Source: Pseudomonadota bacterium (GTDB lineage Bacteria; Pseudomonadota; Alphaproteobacteria; Caulobacterales; Caulobacteraceae). Taken from it: DNA of 16,837 nucleotides. Below the pieces are notes generated by a model, which searched no databases, was not told where the DNA came from, and saw nothing but the letters and a program-made list of their open reading frames with translations. The DNA lies in NCBI GenBank assembly GCA_023428785.1, contig JAEYWU010000048.1:1-16837 (forward strand), read 5' to 3'. Shown here in pieces: positions 8,463 to 14,856 of this stretch. Positions within the stretch are counted from its first letter, which is position 1; every line of letters starts with the position of its first letter. The translations under genes were made by a program, and so were the position numbers.

Positions 8463-8619
8463 AAAGCCAGAAGGTGTAAAAGCCTCTCCTGTGCGCGCAC
8501 TGCCTATGCCGCCGGTGAAGGTTCAAAAGCCAGATTCTTCGGGGAACGTCGCACTTTCAAGGCGCAGCGACGAAGCTCGATTACCAATCCCTCAACTCGT
8601 TCTGAACCTTCGCGGCTGA
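8446..8619 (+). CDS. 57-residue Pro/Lys-rich protein coupled to the Ntn-hydrolase
   Basis: The ATG at 8446 has a clear GGAG (8435-8438) seven bases upstream and lies inside the end of the Ntn-hydrolase gene (17-base overlap, different frame). The frame runs to TGA 8617-8619. The product starts MSAVAKKPEGVKASP, is rich in Pro, Lys, Arg and Ser, has no Cys, Trp, Tyr or Phe, and looks intrinsically disordered. It ends IPQLVLNLRG. Its overlapping position and good ribosome site suggest it is made together with the hydrolase, as a partner, regulator or substrate. The C-terminal LVLNLRG resembles the ubiquitin tail LVLRLRGG, but the rest shows no ubiquitin fold. Function unknown. Confidence 0.6.
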   Translation: MSAVAKKPEGVKASPVRALPMPPVKVQKPDSSGNVALSRRSDEARLPIPQLVLNLRG

Positions 8620-8689
8620 CGCGCCCCTCATCTCATGCCAAGCCGCTTGCCTTAAGGGCTGGACGCTAGCCGGCAAGATGAAGCAGCGG

Positions 8690-8713
8690 AAAAGAGGGAC
8701 ACACGCTCTTTTT
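8690..8713. terminator. probable bidirectional terminator
   Basis: AAAAGAG (8690-8696) pairs with CTCTTTT (8706-8712) around a 9-base loop, leaving a T-tract on both strands. It lies in the 149-base gap between the convergent 57-residue gene (stop 8619) and the 75-residue gene (stop 8769), so it can serve both. The stem is AT-rich and weak, and the rest of this gap shows nothing else I can name. Confidence 0.5.
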
Positions 8714-8768
8714 CTGAGCCCGCTAGTCCCGCATTTCGGGTCCGCCCAACCGACCCGCGTGAGACCGC

Positions 8769-8996
8769 TCACACCGACCGCCCCGACACCCCCACCCGCT
8801 CCTTGAACAGCCAGCCCTCGTCGCCCGACCACTCCGCCACGCACCGCTGGGTCGCCCAGAGCAGGGCGGTCAGGGCGACGGCGCAGGGGGCCATGGGGTG
8901 AAGCCCGGTCATCAGCCGGGTCAGGTCCCGGTGGATGGACTTGAGCTTGTCCAGGTCGGCCTGGGTGACCTGCTTCTTCAGTTTGACGGCGACCAT
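8769..8996 (-). CDS. small hypothetical protein (75 aa)
   Basis: Starts MVAVKLKKQVTQADLDKLKS at ATG 8994-8996 with AAGGAG eight bases upstream, one of the strongest ribosome sites in the window. The N-terminal half looks helical and charged. A Met/Ala-rich hydrophobic stretch follows (LMTGLHPMAPCAVALTALLWATQR), too short and polar for a confident membrane helix. The end is WLFKERVGVSGRSV. Two Cys residues are present. No family is recognised. It lies 48 bases downstream of the grpB-like gene on the same strand and may share its transcript. GC content is back to the chromosomal level here. Confidence 0.65.
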   Translation of the reverse strand: MVAVKLKKQVTQADLDKLKSIHRDLTRLMTGLHPMAPCAVALTALLWATQRCVAEWSGDEGWLFKERVGVSGRSV

Positions 8997-9044
8997 CGGC
9001 GGGCTCCTTCACGGGTGATGGGAGCGATGTGACCGACCGATGCG

Positions 9045-9560
9045 TCAGGGGCGGTCGAGCCTCGCTGTCACCCCCGCGATCCAGCCTTCCTTGCACGCCG
9101 TATAGGCCCCGCTGTCGTCGGGGTGCAGGGCGGCGCAGCGGCGTTTTTCGGCCCGGTACGCCTCGGCCAGCGCCGGCTCCGCGCGCAGCCGGTCGCGGAA
9201 CGCCAGGTGTCGCGCCACCGCCGGGTCGTCCGAGGCGTGGACGTGCAGGTGGACCCGGCGGGCGCCCGTCTCGGGATCGTCGCGGGTGAAATAGCGCCGC
9301 CCGGCGATGCCGTTCTCGCCGCGCCAGCGATAGCCCAGGGCCTCCAGCCCCGGCCGCGCCGCCTCGATCGCCGCCAGATCCGACACCTCGCCCAGAAGGT
9401 CGATCACCGGCTTGGCCTCCAGCCCCGGCACGGACGTCGAGCCCACATGATGCAGCGCCCCGAACACCCCCGGCGCCCCGCCCTCAAGCTCGGCGATCAG
9501 GGCTTCGGCCTGTCGCGCCCACTGTGGATCATGCGGCATGAGGACGACCGGTCTGGGCAT
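9045..9560 (-). CDS. GrpB family protein (UPF0157, nucleotidyltransferase fold)
   Basis: A 171-residue protein with the GrpB signature HHVGSTSVPGLEAKPVIDLL at residues 37-56. It combines a Gly-Ser motif of the nucleotidyltransferase fold (GSTS, 40-43) with a conserved Asp54. The second half carries HLHVHASDDPAVARHLAFRDRLR, also typical of the family. A role in dephospho-CoA metabolism has been suggested for fused relatives, but the biochemical role of stand-alone GrpB proteins is not settled. ATG 9560 is preferred over 9596 since it gives MPRPVVLMPHDPQW, the usual start, with GGAAGGG upstream. It probably leads the short operon with the 75-residue gene. Confidence 0.88.
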   Translation of the reverse strand: MPRPVVLMPHDPQWARQAEALIAELEGGAPGVFGALHHVGSTSVPGLEAKPVIDLLGEVSDLAAIEAARPGLEALGYRWRGENGIAGRRYFTRDDPETGARRVHLHVHASDDPAVARHLAFRDRLRAEPALAEAYRAEKRRCAALHPDDSGAYTACKEGWIAGVTARLDRP

Positions 9561-9691
9561 GGCCGCACCCTTCCATGCGGTCTCGCGCCGGCGCAAGCCG
9601 GTCTTCCGCCATCAGTTTTCGTATGCCGTGGCCCGATTGCCGCCCGCGCGAATTCGGGCGACATCGTCATGTCGGATCCGGGGAGGATGAC

Positions 9692-10132
9692 ATGAGGCTT
9701 GGGGTTCTGTCCGCGGCGGTCGCCGCCATCAGCATCATCGGCGGGGCCGGGGCGGCCCAGGCCCAGACGGGCATCGACCTGCTGGCCCAGTCGGTCCAGC
9801 GCCTGCAGCAGCGCGCCTGGGGTTACAGCTATACGGACTATTCGGTCTGGATCGGTTCGCTCAGCAGCAGCCAGCACACCGACTATGTCTTCACGCCGTC
9901 CTCGGCCTCTTACGGCAACCTGACCGTCGTCGGAACCTGCGGCCAGTGCAGCGACCTGGATCTGCGCCTGTGGGACAACTACGAGCGCCAGTGGGTGACG
10001 GAAGACGTCGCCGTCGACGCCGAGCCGACCCTGTCCTGGTACCCGGTCGCCGGGCGCAGCTATACGGTCCGGGTCGTCATGTACGACTGTCCCTCCAACG
10101 CCTGCTGGTTCAGCGTCGCCGCCATGCGCTAG
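9692..10132 (+). CDS. secreted PPC-like small protein
   Basis: A 146-residue protein with a Sec signal peptide: MRLGVLSAAVAAISIIGG, with likely cleavage after AAQA near residue 24. The mature part starts with a Gln-rich helix-like stretch (LLAQSVQRLQQRA). A beta-rich domain of about 90 residues follows. The pattern DLDLRLWDN, then WYPVAGRSYTVRVVMYDC, resembles the bacterial pre-peptidase C-terminal (PPC) fold, which often mediates exported protein folding or substrate binding. Two Cys pairs, CGQC and CPSNAC, suggest disulphides in the periplasm or outside. GGGAGG (9681-9686) precedes ATG 9692. It stands alone and is convergent with the next gene. The PPC assignment is an inference from pattern. 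Confidence 0.75.
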   Translation: MRLGVLSAAVAAISIIGGAGAAQAQTGIDLLAQSVQRLQQRAWGYSYTDYSVWIGSLSSSQHTDYVFTPSSASYGNLTVVGTCGQCSDLDLRLWDNYERQWVTEDVAVDAEPTLSWYPVAGRSYTVRVVMYDCPSNACWFSVAAMR

Positions 10133-10135
10133 GGC

Positions 10136-10157
10136 CCCGACCGCGCCGGGTGTCGGG
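10136..10157 (+). terminator. weak hairpin after the PPC-like gene
   Basis: CCCGAC (10136-10141) pairs with GTCGGG (10152-10157) over a 10-base loop, starting three bases after the TAG stop. No T-tract follows. It is a weak candidate terminator in the 80-base gap between two convergent genes. Confidence 0.25.
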
Positions 10158-10212
10158 TCCGGGCGCCCTCAGGTCATCCAGCCGACCACGCCCCTGAAAG
10201 TCCTGACCGGGC

Positions 10213-10695
10213 TTACCAGCCGCTCTCGCTGGCCGCCGCCAGGACGCAGCCCGCCGCCGCCTGACGGTCCTCCTGCCAGTAGCGGTTGGTCGCATTGTCC
10301 CAGTGCGAGGTGTCGAAGGTGGTCGACTGGCGCTCGGCGCGGGTGGGCGCGGCGCCTTCGCCGACGCAGAGCCATCCGCCATGAAAGCCCGGCGAGGGCT
10401 GGGTCATGATCACCACGATCGGCGCCCCGCTGCGGTCCACGTCGGCCAGCACGCCGCGCACGCAGGCCTCGCGGTCCTGGGCGACGACGCAGTCCTGGAA
10501 GGCCTCGGCCGTGACCGGCGCCTCCGCGTCGGCGAACCAGGCGCCGCCGCCGACGCTCTCGAGCAGCTGTTCGCTGGCGTCGGCCGGGCCTCCGCTGTGA
10601 ACCAGCACCACCGCCACCGGCGGCGCGGGCGGCAGGGCGGCGGCGGCCGCCGGCACGGCCAGGGCCAGCGAGGCGGCGATCAGCAAACGCGACAT
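10213..10695 (-). CDS. secreted protein of unknown function
   Basis: A 160-residue product with a signal peptide (MSRLLIAASLALAVPAAAAA, cleavage near residue 20). The mature protein begins PPAPPVAVVLVHSGGPADA and holds four Cys residues (DCVVAQDREACVRG, WLCVGEG, GCVLA), probably disulphide-bonded. Alternating hydrophobic strands (VAVVLVHSG, APIVVIMTQ) suggest an alpha/beta core. It is rich in Trp near the end (SHWDNATNRYWQED). I recognise no family. The start at 10695 has GGGAG about nine bases upstream; longer in-frame starts up to 10818 would bury the signal peptide. It is probably a single-gene unit. Confidence 0.7.
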   Translation of the reverse strand: MSRLLIAASLALAVPAAAAALPPAPPVAVVLVHSGGPADASEQLLESVGGGAWFADAEAPVTAEAFQDCVVAQDREACVRGVLADVDRSGAPIVVIMTQPSPGFHGGWLCVGEGAAPTRAERQSTTFDTSHWDNATNRYWQEDRQAAAGCVLAAASESGW

Positions 10696-11009
10696 GAGGC
10701 GAACTCCCGGTACGCGCCCATCCTGCCCGGCCCGGCGCATTCCCGCCACCCGACGAAGCCTGACGCGGGGCTGGCCGGCGGTTTCTACCGTCCACCAATC
10801 CTGTGCGGTCTTTGACATTCCTGCCCCGCCCGCGCCGCGCCTCAGCGGCCCGTCGAACCCGGCCGCCTGGGCTGCGGACGCCCGTTTTCATCCCCGGGCC
10901 TCCCGACTTTTCCGTCCACGGCGCCATTTCGCCCCTCAGGCTAGAAGATTTCGCAAGACAGCGTTCGCTATCCGGGTCTAGCTTCGTCGCATCAAGGGCG
11001 GGGGCTCAG
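10696..11009. other. intergenic region between divergent genes
   Basis: This 314-base gap separates the secreted-protein gene (leftward) from the DUF418 gene (rightward). It holds a TTGACA-like sequence near 10811 without a clear -10 partner, and an inverted repeat GCTAGA (10940-10945) / TCTAGC (10977-10982) about 30 bases before the DUF418 start. In-frame extensions of both neighbouring genes run through it but have no good starts. I see no RNA gene or further coding region. Confidence 0.4.
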
Positions 11010-12242
11010 ATGACGTTGACGGCGCAGCCGGCGGTCGATGACCGCACAGCCGAACTGGATGTGATCCGGGGCTTCGCCCTGTTCGGGGTCATGCTGATCA
11101 ATCTATACGGCCACCCCGAGTTCGCGATTCCCGAAGAGGTCATCGCCGGCCTGGCCACCGCCGGGATCGACCGGCCGCTCGGCTGGGTGCTCGAGGTCTT
11201 CGCCGAGGGCAAGGCCCAGGCCCTGTTCTCCATGCTGTTCGGCTTTGGCTTCGCCATGTTCCTGGACCGCGCCGAGAAACGCGGCGCGGACGGCATGGGG
11301 CTCTATCTGCGGCGCCTGCTGATCCTGCTGGTGATCGGCTTCGTCCACGTCTGCGTGATCTTCTTCGGCGACATCCTGCACGTCTATGCCCTGACAGCCT
11401 TCCTCCTGATCCTGTTCAGGCGGGCCTCGACCCGGACGCTCCTGATCTGCGGGGTGCTGCTCTCGCTCCTGCCCAACATCATCGATGGCCTCTGGTTCGT
11501 CTGGGAGGAGGCCGCGAGCGGCCAGACCCCCGCCGTCTTCGCCGCCTGGGAAGCCGGTATCGAGCGCCGCTGGGTCATCTTCCAGTCCGGCGATCCGGTG
11601 GCCTATGTGACCGAGCTGGTCCGGGCCATGGGCGCCGAATGGATGCTCTCGGTCATCTTCTACACCTACATGGCCACGGTGCTCGGCCGGTTCCTCATGG
11701 GCTACTGGCTGTTCCGCAAGGGCTGGATGCTCAACCCGGCCGACCATGCCGCCGGCTTCCGCCGCTGGGCGCCCCGCCTCATCGTTGCGGGCCTGGCGCT
11801 CGGTATCACTGACGTGACCCTGGGAGAGCTGGACCTGGATCTGGGCATGGCCGGCGAGATCGCCATGGTGATCCTTCACCGCGCGGCCCAGCTGATCACC
11901 GCCCTGGGCTACGGCGCGGGCCTGGTGGTCCTGATGCAGGGCGGCGGCTGGCGGCGGCGCCTCTCGGGCCTCGGCGCCGTCGGCCGCATGGCCCTGACCA
12001 ACTATCTCAGCCAGAGCGCCATGTACCTGTTCGTCTTCTACGGCTTCGGCCTGAACCTGATGCGCTACGGCGGGGCCCTCACCTGCTTGACGATCGCGGT
12101 GGTCTTCTTCGCCTTCCAGATCGTCTTCAGCCAGTGGTGGCTGGCCCGCTTCCGGTTCGGGCCGCTGGAATGGCTCTGGCGCTCGGCCACCTACGGCCGG
12201 TGGCAGCGCCTGCGTCAGCCGCCGGCCGCCGAGACAGCCTGA
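11010..12242 (+). CDS. DUF418 family inner-membrane protein (YeiB-like)
   Basis: A 410-residue polytopic membrane protein. The N-terminal signature ELDVIRGFALFGVMLIN (15-31) and the C-terminal DUF418 signature GRMALTNYLSQS (325-336) are typical of YeiB-like proteins. Their multiple-helix core is related to membrane acyltransferases; the function is unknown for most members. Hydrophobic segments include LLILLVIGFVHVCVIFFG and LTCLTIAVVFFAFQIVFS. ATG 11010 is chosen for the conserved N-terminus and a GGGCGGGGG run upstream; the longer in-frame start at 10803 adds 69 Arg/Pro-rich residues of non-coding look. The gene is probably the first of a rightward group with the YaiI-like gene 37 bases downstream. 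Confidence 0.9.
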   Translation: MTLTAQPAVDDRTAELDVIRGFALFGVMLINLYGHPEFAIPEEVIAGLATAGIDRPLGWVLEVFAEGKAQALFSMLFGFGFAMFLDRAEKRGADGMGLYLRRLLILLVIGFVHVCVIFFGDILHVYALTAFLLILFRRASTRTLLICGVLLSLLPNIIDGLWFVWEEAASGQTPAVFAAWEAGIERRWVIFQSGDPVAYVTELVRAMGAEWMLSVIFYTYMATVLGRFLMGYWLFRKGWMLNPADHAAGFRRWAPRLIVAGLALGITDVTLGELDLDLGMAGEIAMVILHRAAQLITALGYGAGLVVLMQGGGWRRRLSGLGAVGRMALTNYLSQSAMYLFVFYGFGLNLMRYGGALTCLTIAVVFFAFQIVFSQWWLARFRFGPLEWLWRSATYGRWQRLRQPPAAETA

Positions 12243-12279
12243 GGCTTCGGCCGGCGGCGTTTTGGGCTAAACAGCCCGG

Positions 12280-12738
12280 ATGCCGCTTCGCCTGTTCATC
12301 GACGCCGACGCCTGCCCCGTGAAGGAGGAGTGCTACCGCGTGGCCGAGCGCTGCGGCCTTCAGGTCTTCGTGGTCTCCAACGGCTGGATCAACACCCGCC
12401 GGGCCCCCTTCATCGAACAGGTCGTAGTCGACGCCGGTCCCGACATCGCCGACGACTGGATCGCAGAGCGGGCCGGGCCCGGCGACATCGTCGTCACCTC
12501 CGACATCCCGCTCGCCGACCGGGTGCTGAAATCCGGAGCCCAGGCCATCAAGCCGAACGGCCAGGCCTTCACCAGCGATTCCATCGGTTCGGCCCTCGCC
12601 GGCCGCATGGTGGGCGAGCACCTCCGATCCATGGGTGTGGCCACCTCCGGCCCCGCGCCGTTTGGACCACGCGACCGCTCCGCCTTTCTCCAGGCGCTGG
12701 ACCGCGCGGTGGTCGTCGCCCGCCGGGCCGCCGCATGA
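12280..12738 (+). CDS. YaiI/YqxD family protein (UPF0178, PIN-like fold)
   Basis: A 152-residue protein with the family start LFIDADACPVKEE (residues 5-17), where Asp8, Asp10 and Lys15 are the conserved polar cluster. TSDIPLADRVL and KPNGQAFTSDSIGSAL follow, also diagnostic. The fold is related to PIN nucleases, but no activity is established for the family. The start at 12280 has no strong ribosome site. Its stop overlaps the start of the flavoprotein gene by ATGA, so the two are almost surely translated together. Confidence 0.92.
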   Translation: MPLRLFIDADACPVKEECYRVAERCGLQVFVVSNGWINTRRAPFIEQVVVDAGPDIADDWIAERAGPGDIVVTSDIPLADRVLKSGAQAIKPNGQAFTSDSIGSALAGRMVGEHLRSMGVATSGPAPFGPRDRSAFLQALDRAVVVARRAAA

Positions 12739-13931
12739 GCGTCCATGTAATCGGCGCCGGCCCCGCCGGCCTCATGGCCGCCGAGCGGCTGGCCGAACGC
12801 GGCCTCAAGGTCGTGGTCCATGAACGCATGCCCTCGGTCGCCCGAAAATTCCTCATGGCCGGTCGGGGAGGGTTGAACCTGACCCACGCCGAAGGGCTTC
12901 AGAATCCGTCTGCCTTCCTCGCCCGCTACGGCCCAGCCGCTGACCGCATCCGCTATTGGCTCGACCGCTTCGGTCCCGCCGACCTGATCGACTGGGTCGA
13001 GACTTTGGGCCAGCCGACCTTCACCGGCGGCTCCGGCCGGGTGTTTCCGAAAAGCCTGAAGGCCTCGCCCCTGCTGCGGGCCTGGCTGACCAGCCTCGAA
13101 CGCCAGGGCGTCGAGATCCGGACCCGCTCCCGCTTCCTCGGCTGGCGCGGCGATCGGCTGGCGTTCGATACGCCCTCGGGCGAACGGTTGGAGGACGCCT
13201 CGGCAGTCATCCTGGCCATGGGCGGCGGCTCCTGGCCCCGCCTCGGCTCCAACGGCCAGTGGACCGACTTCGTGGACGGGGTCGAGCCTTTCCGGCCGTC
13301 CAACATGGGGGTCGACATCGCCTGGTCCGACCTGTTCCGCGACCAGTTCGCCGGCCAGCCGCTCAAGGGGATCGCCCTGACCCACGCCGGTCAGACCGTG
13401 CGCGGTGAGGCCATGATCGCCCGCTATGGCCTCGAAGGCGGGGCGATCTACGCCCTGTCCGCCCCGATCCGCGACGCGGTCATGGCTGAAGGCTCCACCC
13501 AGATCGTCCTCGATCTCAAGCCCGACGTCGATGTCGAGGTGCTGACGGCGCGCCTGGCCCGGCCGCGCGGTCGCGACAGCCTGTCGAACCACCTGCGCAA
13601 GGCCACCGGTCTTCCGCCACAGGCCGCCTCGCTCCTGCGCGAGCCTGCTCCGCTCAAGGACGAACCGCGCCGCATCGCCCAAAGGATCAAGGCGCTTCGC
13701 CTGCCGGTTTCGGGCGTCCAGGGCCTGGAGCGCGCCATCTCCTCGGCCGGCGGACTGCGCCTGTCGGAGGTGGATGATGGCCTGATGCTGCGAGACCGCT
13801 CCGGTGTCTTCGCCTGCGGGGAGATGCTGGACTGGGAAGCGCCCACGGGCGGCTATCTCCTGACAGCGGTGATGGCGTCAGGTCTTGTCGCGGGCGACGC
13901 CTGCGCGGACTGGCTTACGAAAAAGAGCTGA
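12735..13931 (+). CDS. HI0933-type FAD-dependent flavoprotein (TIGR03862-like)
   Basis: A 398-residue predicted NAD(P)/FAD oxidoreductase. The N-terminal dinucleotide fold has GAGPAG at 7-12 and Glu30 for the ribose. KFLMAGRGGLNLTH (38-51) is the HI0933-family signature. AVILAMGGGSWPRLGSNG is the second FAD-contact region, and GVFACGEMLDWEAPTGGYLL near the end is the C-terminal FAD-binding tail. The substrate is unknown for the family. ATG 12735 overlaps the preceding stop (ATGA). Its TGA abuts the TCA of the convergent gene, forming TGATCA at 13929-13934. Confidence 0.9.
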   Translation: MSVHVIGAGPAGLMAAERLAERGLKVVVHERMPSVARKFLMAGRGGLNLTHAEGLQNPSAFLARYGPAADRIRYWLDRFGPADLIDWVETLGQPTFTGGSGRVFPKSLKASPLLRAWLTSLERQGVEIRTRSRFLGWRGDRLAFDTPSGERLEDASAVILAMGGGSWPRLGSNGQWTDFVDGVEPFRPSNMGVDIAWSDLFRDQFAGQPLKGIALTHAGQTVRGEAMIARYGLEGGAIYALSAPIRDAVMAEGSTQIVLDLKPDVDVEVLTARLARPRGRDSLSNHLRKATGLPPQAASLLREPAPLKDEPRRIAQRIKALRLPVSGVQGLERAISSAGGLRLSEVDDGLMLRDRSGVFACGEMLDWEAPTGGYLLTAVMASGLVAGDACADWLTKKS

Positions 13932-14759
13932 TCACCAGCTGGGGCGGATCGAGAATTGGACCGCCACAAACCCTTCGGTAGCGTCTCGGTCGATACCCGA
14001 GCCGCCGTGCACGCCTTCAGCCGTCACCTCGCGATGGACGTAACCGAACGAGGTCTGGGTGTCGCCGCGCCGCCAGGCCACGCCGATCTGGGCGTCGCCA
14101 ATGAAGGAGCCGGTGTCGTGGCTGATCTGACGGTCCCAGCCTTCCATGCCGCGAGCCCAGTTCAGGCCGACGGCGGTGCCGGTGCCAGCGGCGAAGAGGT
14201 ACCAGCGGCCCTGATCTTCGTCGTAGGCCTGATCGCCGTCCGCGACCTCGAGACGGCCGACACGGATCGTCGCTCCGGCTTCGGCGGTGCCGCCCAGGGC
14301 GTTGACCCCGACGCCGGCGTGCGGCGTCAGCTCGACCTGTACTTCGCCCGGCTCGCCAGAGACCATCGGCCAGGCGCGGATGTAGGCCACGTCGCGCTGG
14401 GCGGCCTCGAATCGGGCTCGCTCGATGGAGCCTTCCGGAAGCGGGCTGGGCCGATCGGCTGAGCGCACCCGGATCTGCTCCAGGCTGCCGTCCCCCTGGC
14501 GACGCCAGACGCCGCGCTGCCGGGCGGCGACGAGACCATCAGTGTCGGTGAAGAGCGCGCGGTCGAGCCGCTGTCCGTCGCCCTGGCGGGCCAAGGCGTC
14601 GACGCCGACGCCGAAGTCAGCGTCTGGAGCCAGCTGGACCGGAGTTCCTGATGTCCACCCTGTCGGCGCCAGTTCCTGCGCGGACGCGGTGGTGGACACC
14701 CCAGTCCACATAAGGACTGCAGCGCCTACTCCTCCCCACGTCGTCAGTCGCTTGCGCAT
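13932..14759 (-). CDS. probable outer-membrane beta-barrel protein (DUF2219/LpxR-like C-terminus)
   Basis: A 275-residue protein with a signal peptide: MRKRLTTWGGVGAAVLMWTG, with cleavage after ASA near residue 28. The rest alternates polar and hydrophobic residues as in barrels, for example VQVELTPHAGVGVNALGG and GRWYLFAAGTGTAVGLNW. In the last third, HDTGSFIGDAQIGVAWRRG followed by SFGYVHREVTAEG resembles the end of lipid A 3'-O-deacylase LpxR (DUF2219) proteins. I do not see the Asn-Asp motif expected for LpxR catalysis near the N-terminus, so deacylase activity is doubtful. AGAGGGA lies about six bases before the ATG. Confidence 0.6.
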   Translation of the reverse strand: MRKRLTTWGGVGAAVLMWTGVSTTASAQELAPTGWTSGTPVQLAPDADFGVGVDALARQGDGQRLDRALFTDTDGLVAARQRGVWRRQGDGSLEQIRVRSADRPSPLPEGSIERARFEAAQRDVAYIRAWPMVSGEPGEVQVELTPHAGVGVNALGGTAEAGATIRVGRLEVADGDQAYDEDQGRWYLFAAGTGTAVGLNWARGMEGWDRQISHDTGSFIGDAQIGVAWRRGDTQTSFGYVHREVTAEGVHGGSGIDRDATEGFVAVQFSIRPSW

Positions 14760-14784
14760 CGACGTCCCTCTGCCCCCCGGCGTC

Positions 14785-14807
14785 AGTCGTGTCAGAATGA
14801 CTCGACT
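14785..14807. other. imperfect inverted repeat between nrdA and the barrel gene
   Basis: AGTCG (14785-14789) and CGACT (14803-14807) enclose a second inverted pair TCA/TGA. It lies downstream of nrdA on the minus strand and upstream of the barrel gene, so it could be a terminator or an operator. A palindrome GGGAAGGTTCCC is at 14836-14847. The 97-base gap shows no further feature. Confidence 0.25.
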
Positions 14808-14856
14808 TTCCTAGTCTGGCAAACCGTCACATGCGGGGAAGGTTCCCTGCGCCGCC

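Noticed and set aside
8679..8807. 42-codon frame MKQRKRGTHALFL... on the plus strand
   Set aside because: It runs through the probable terminator and into the opposite-strand 75-residue gene, and has no ribosome site.
12360..13682. 440-codon open frame antisense to the YaiI and flavoprotein genes
   Set aside because: It spans two well-supported genes on the other strand and shows no recognisable protein features.
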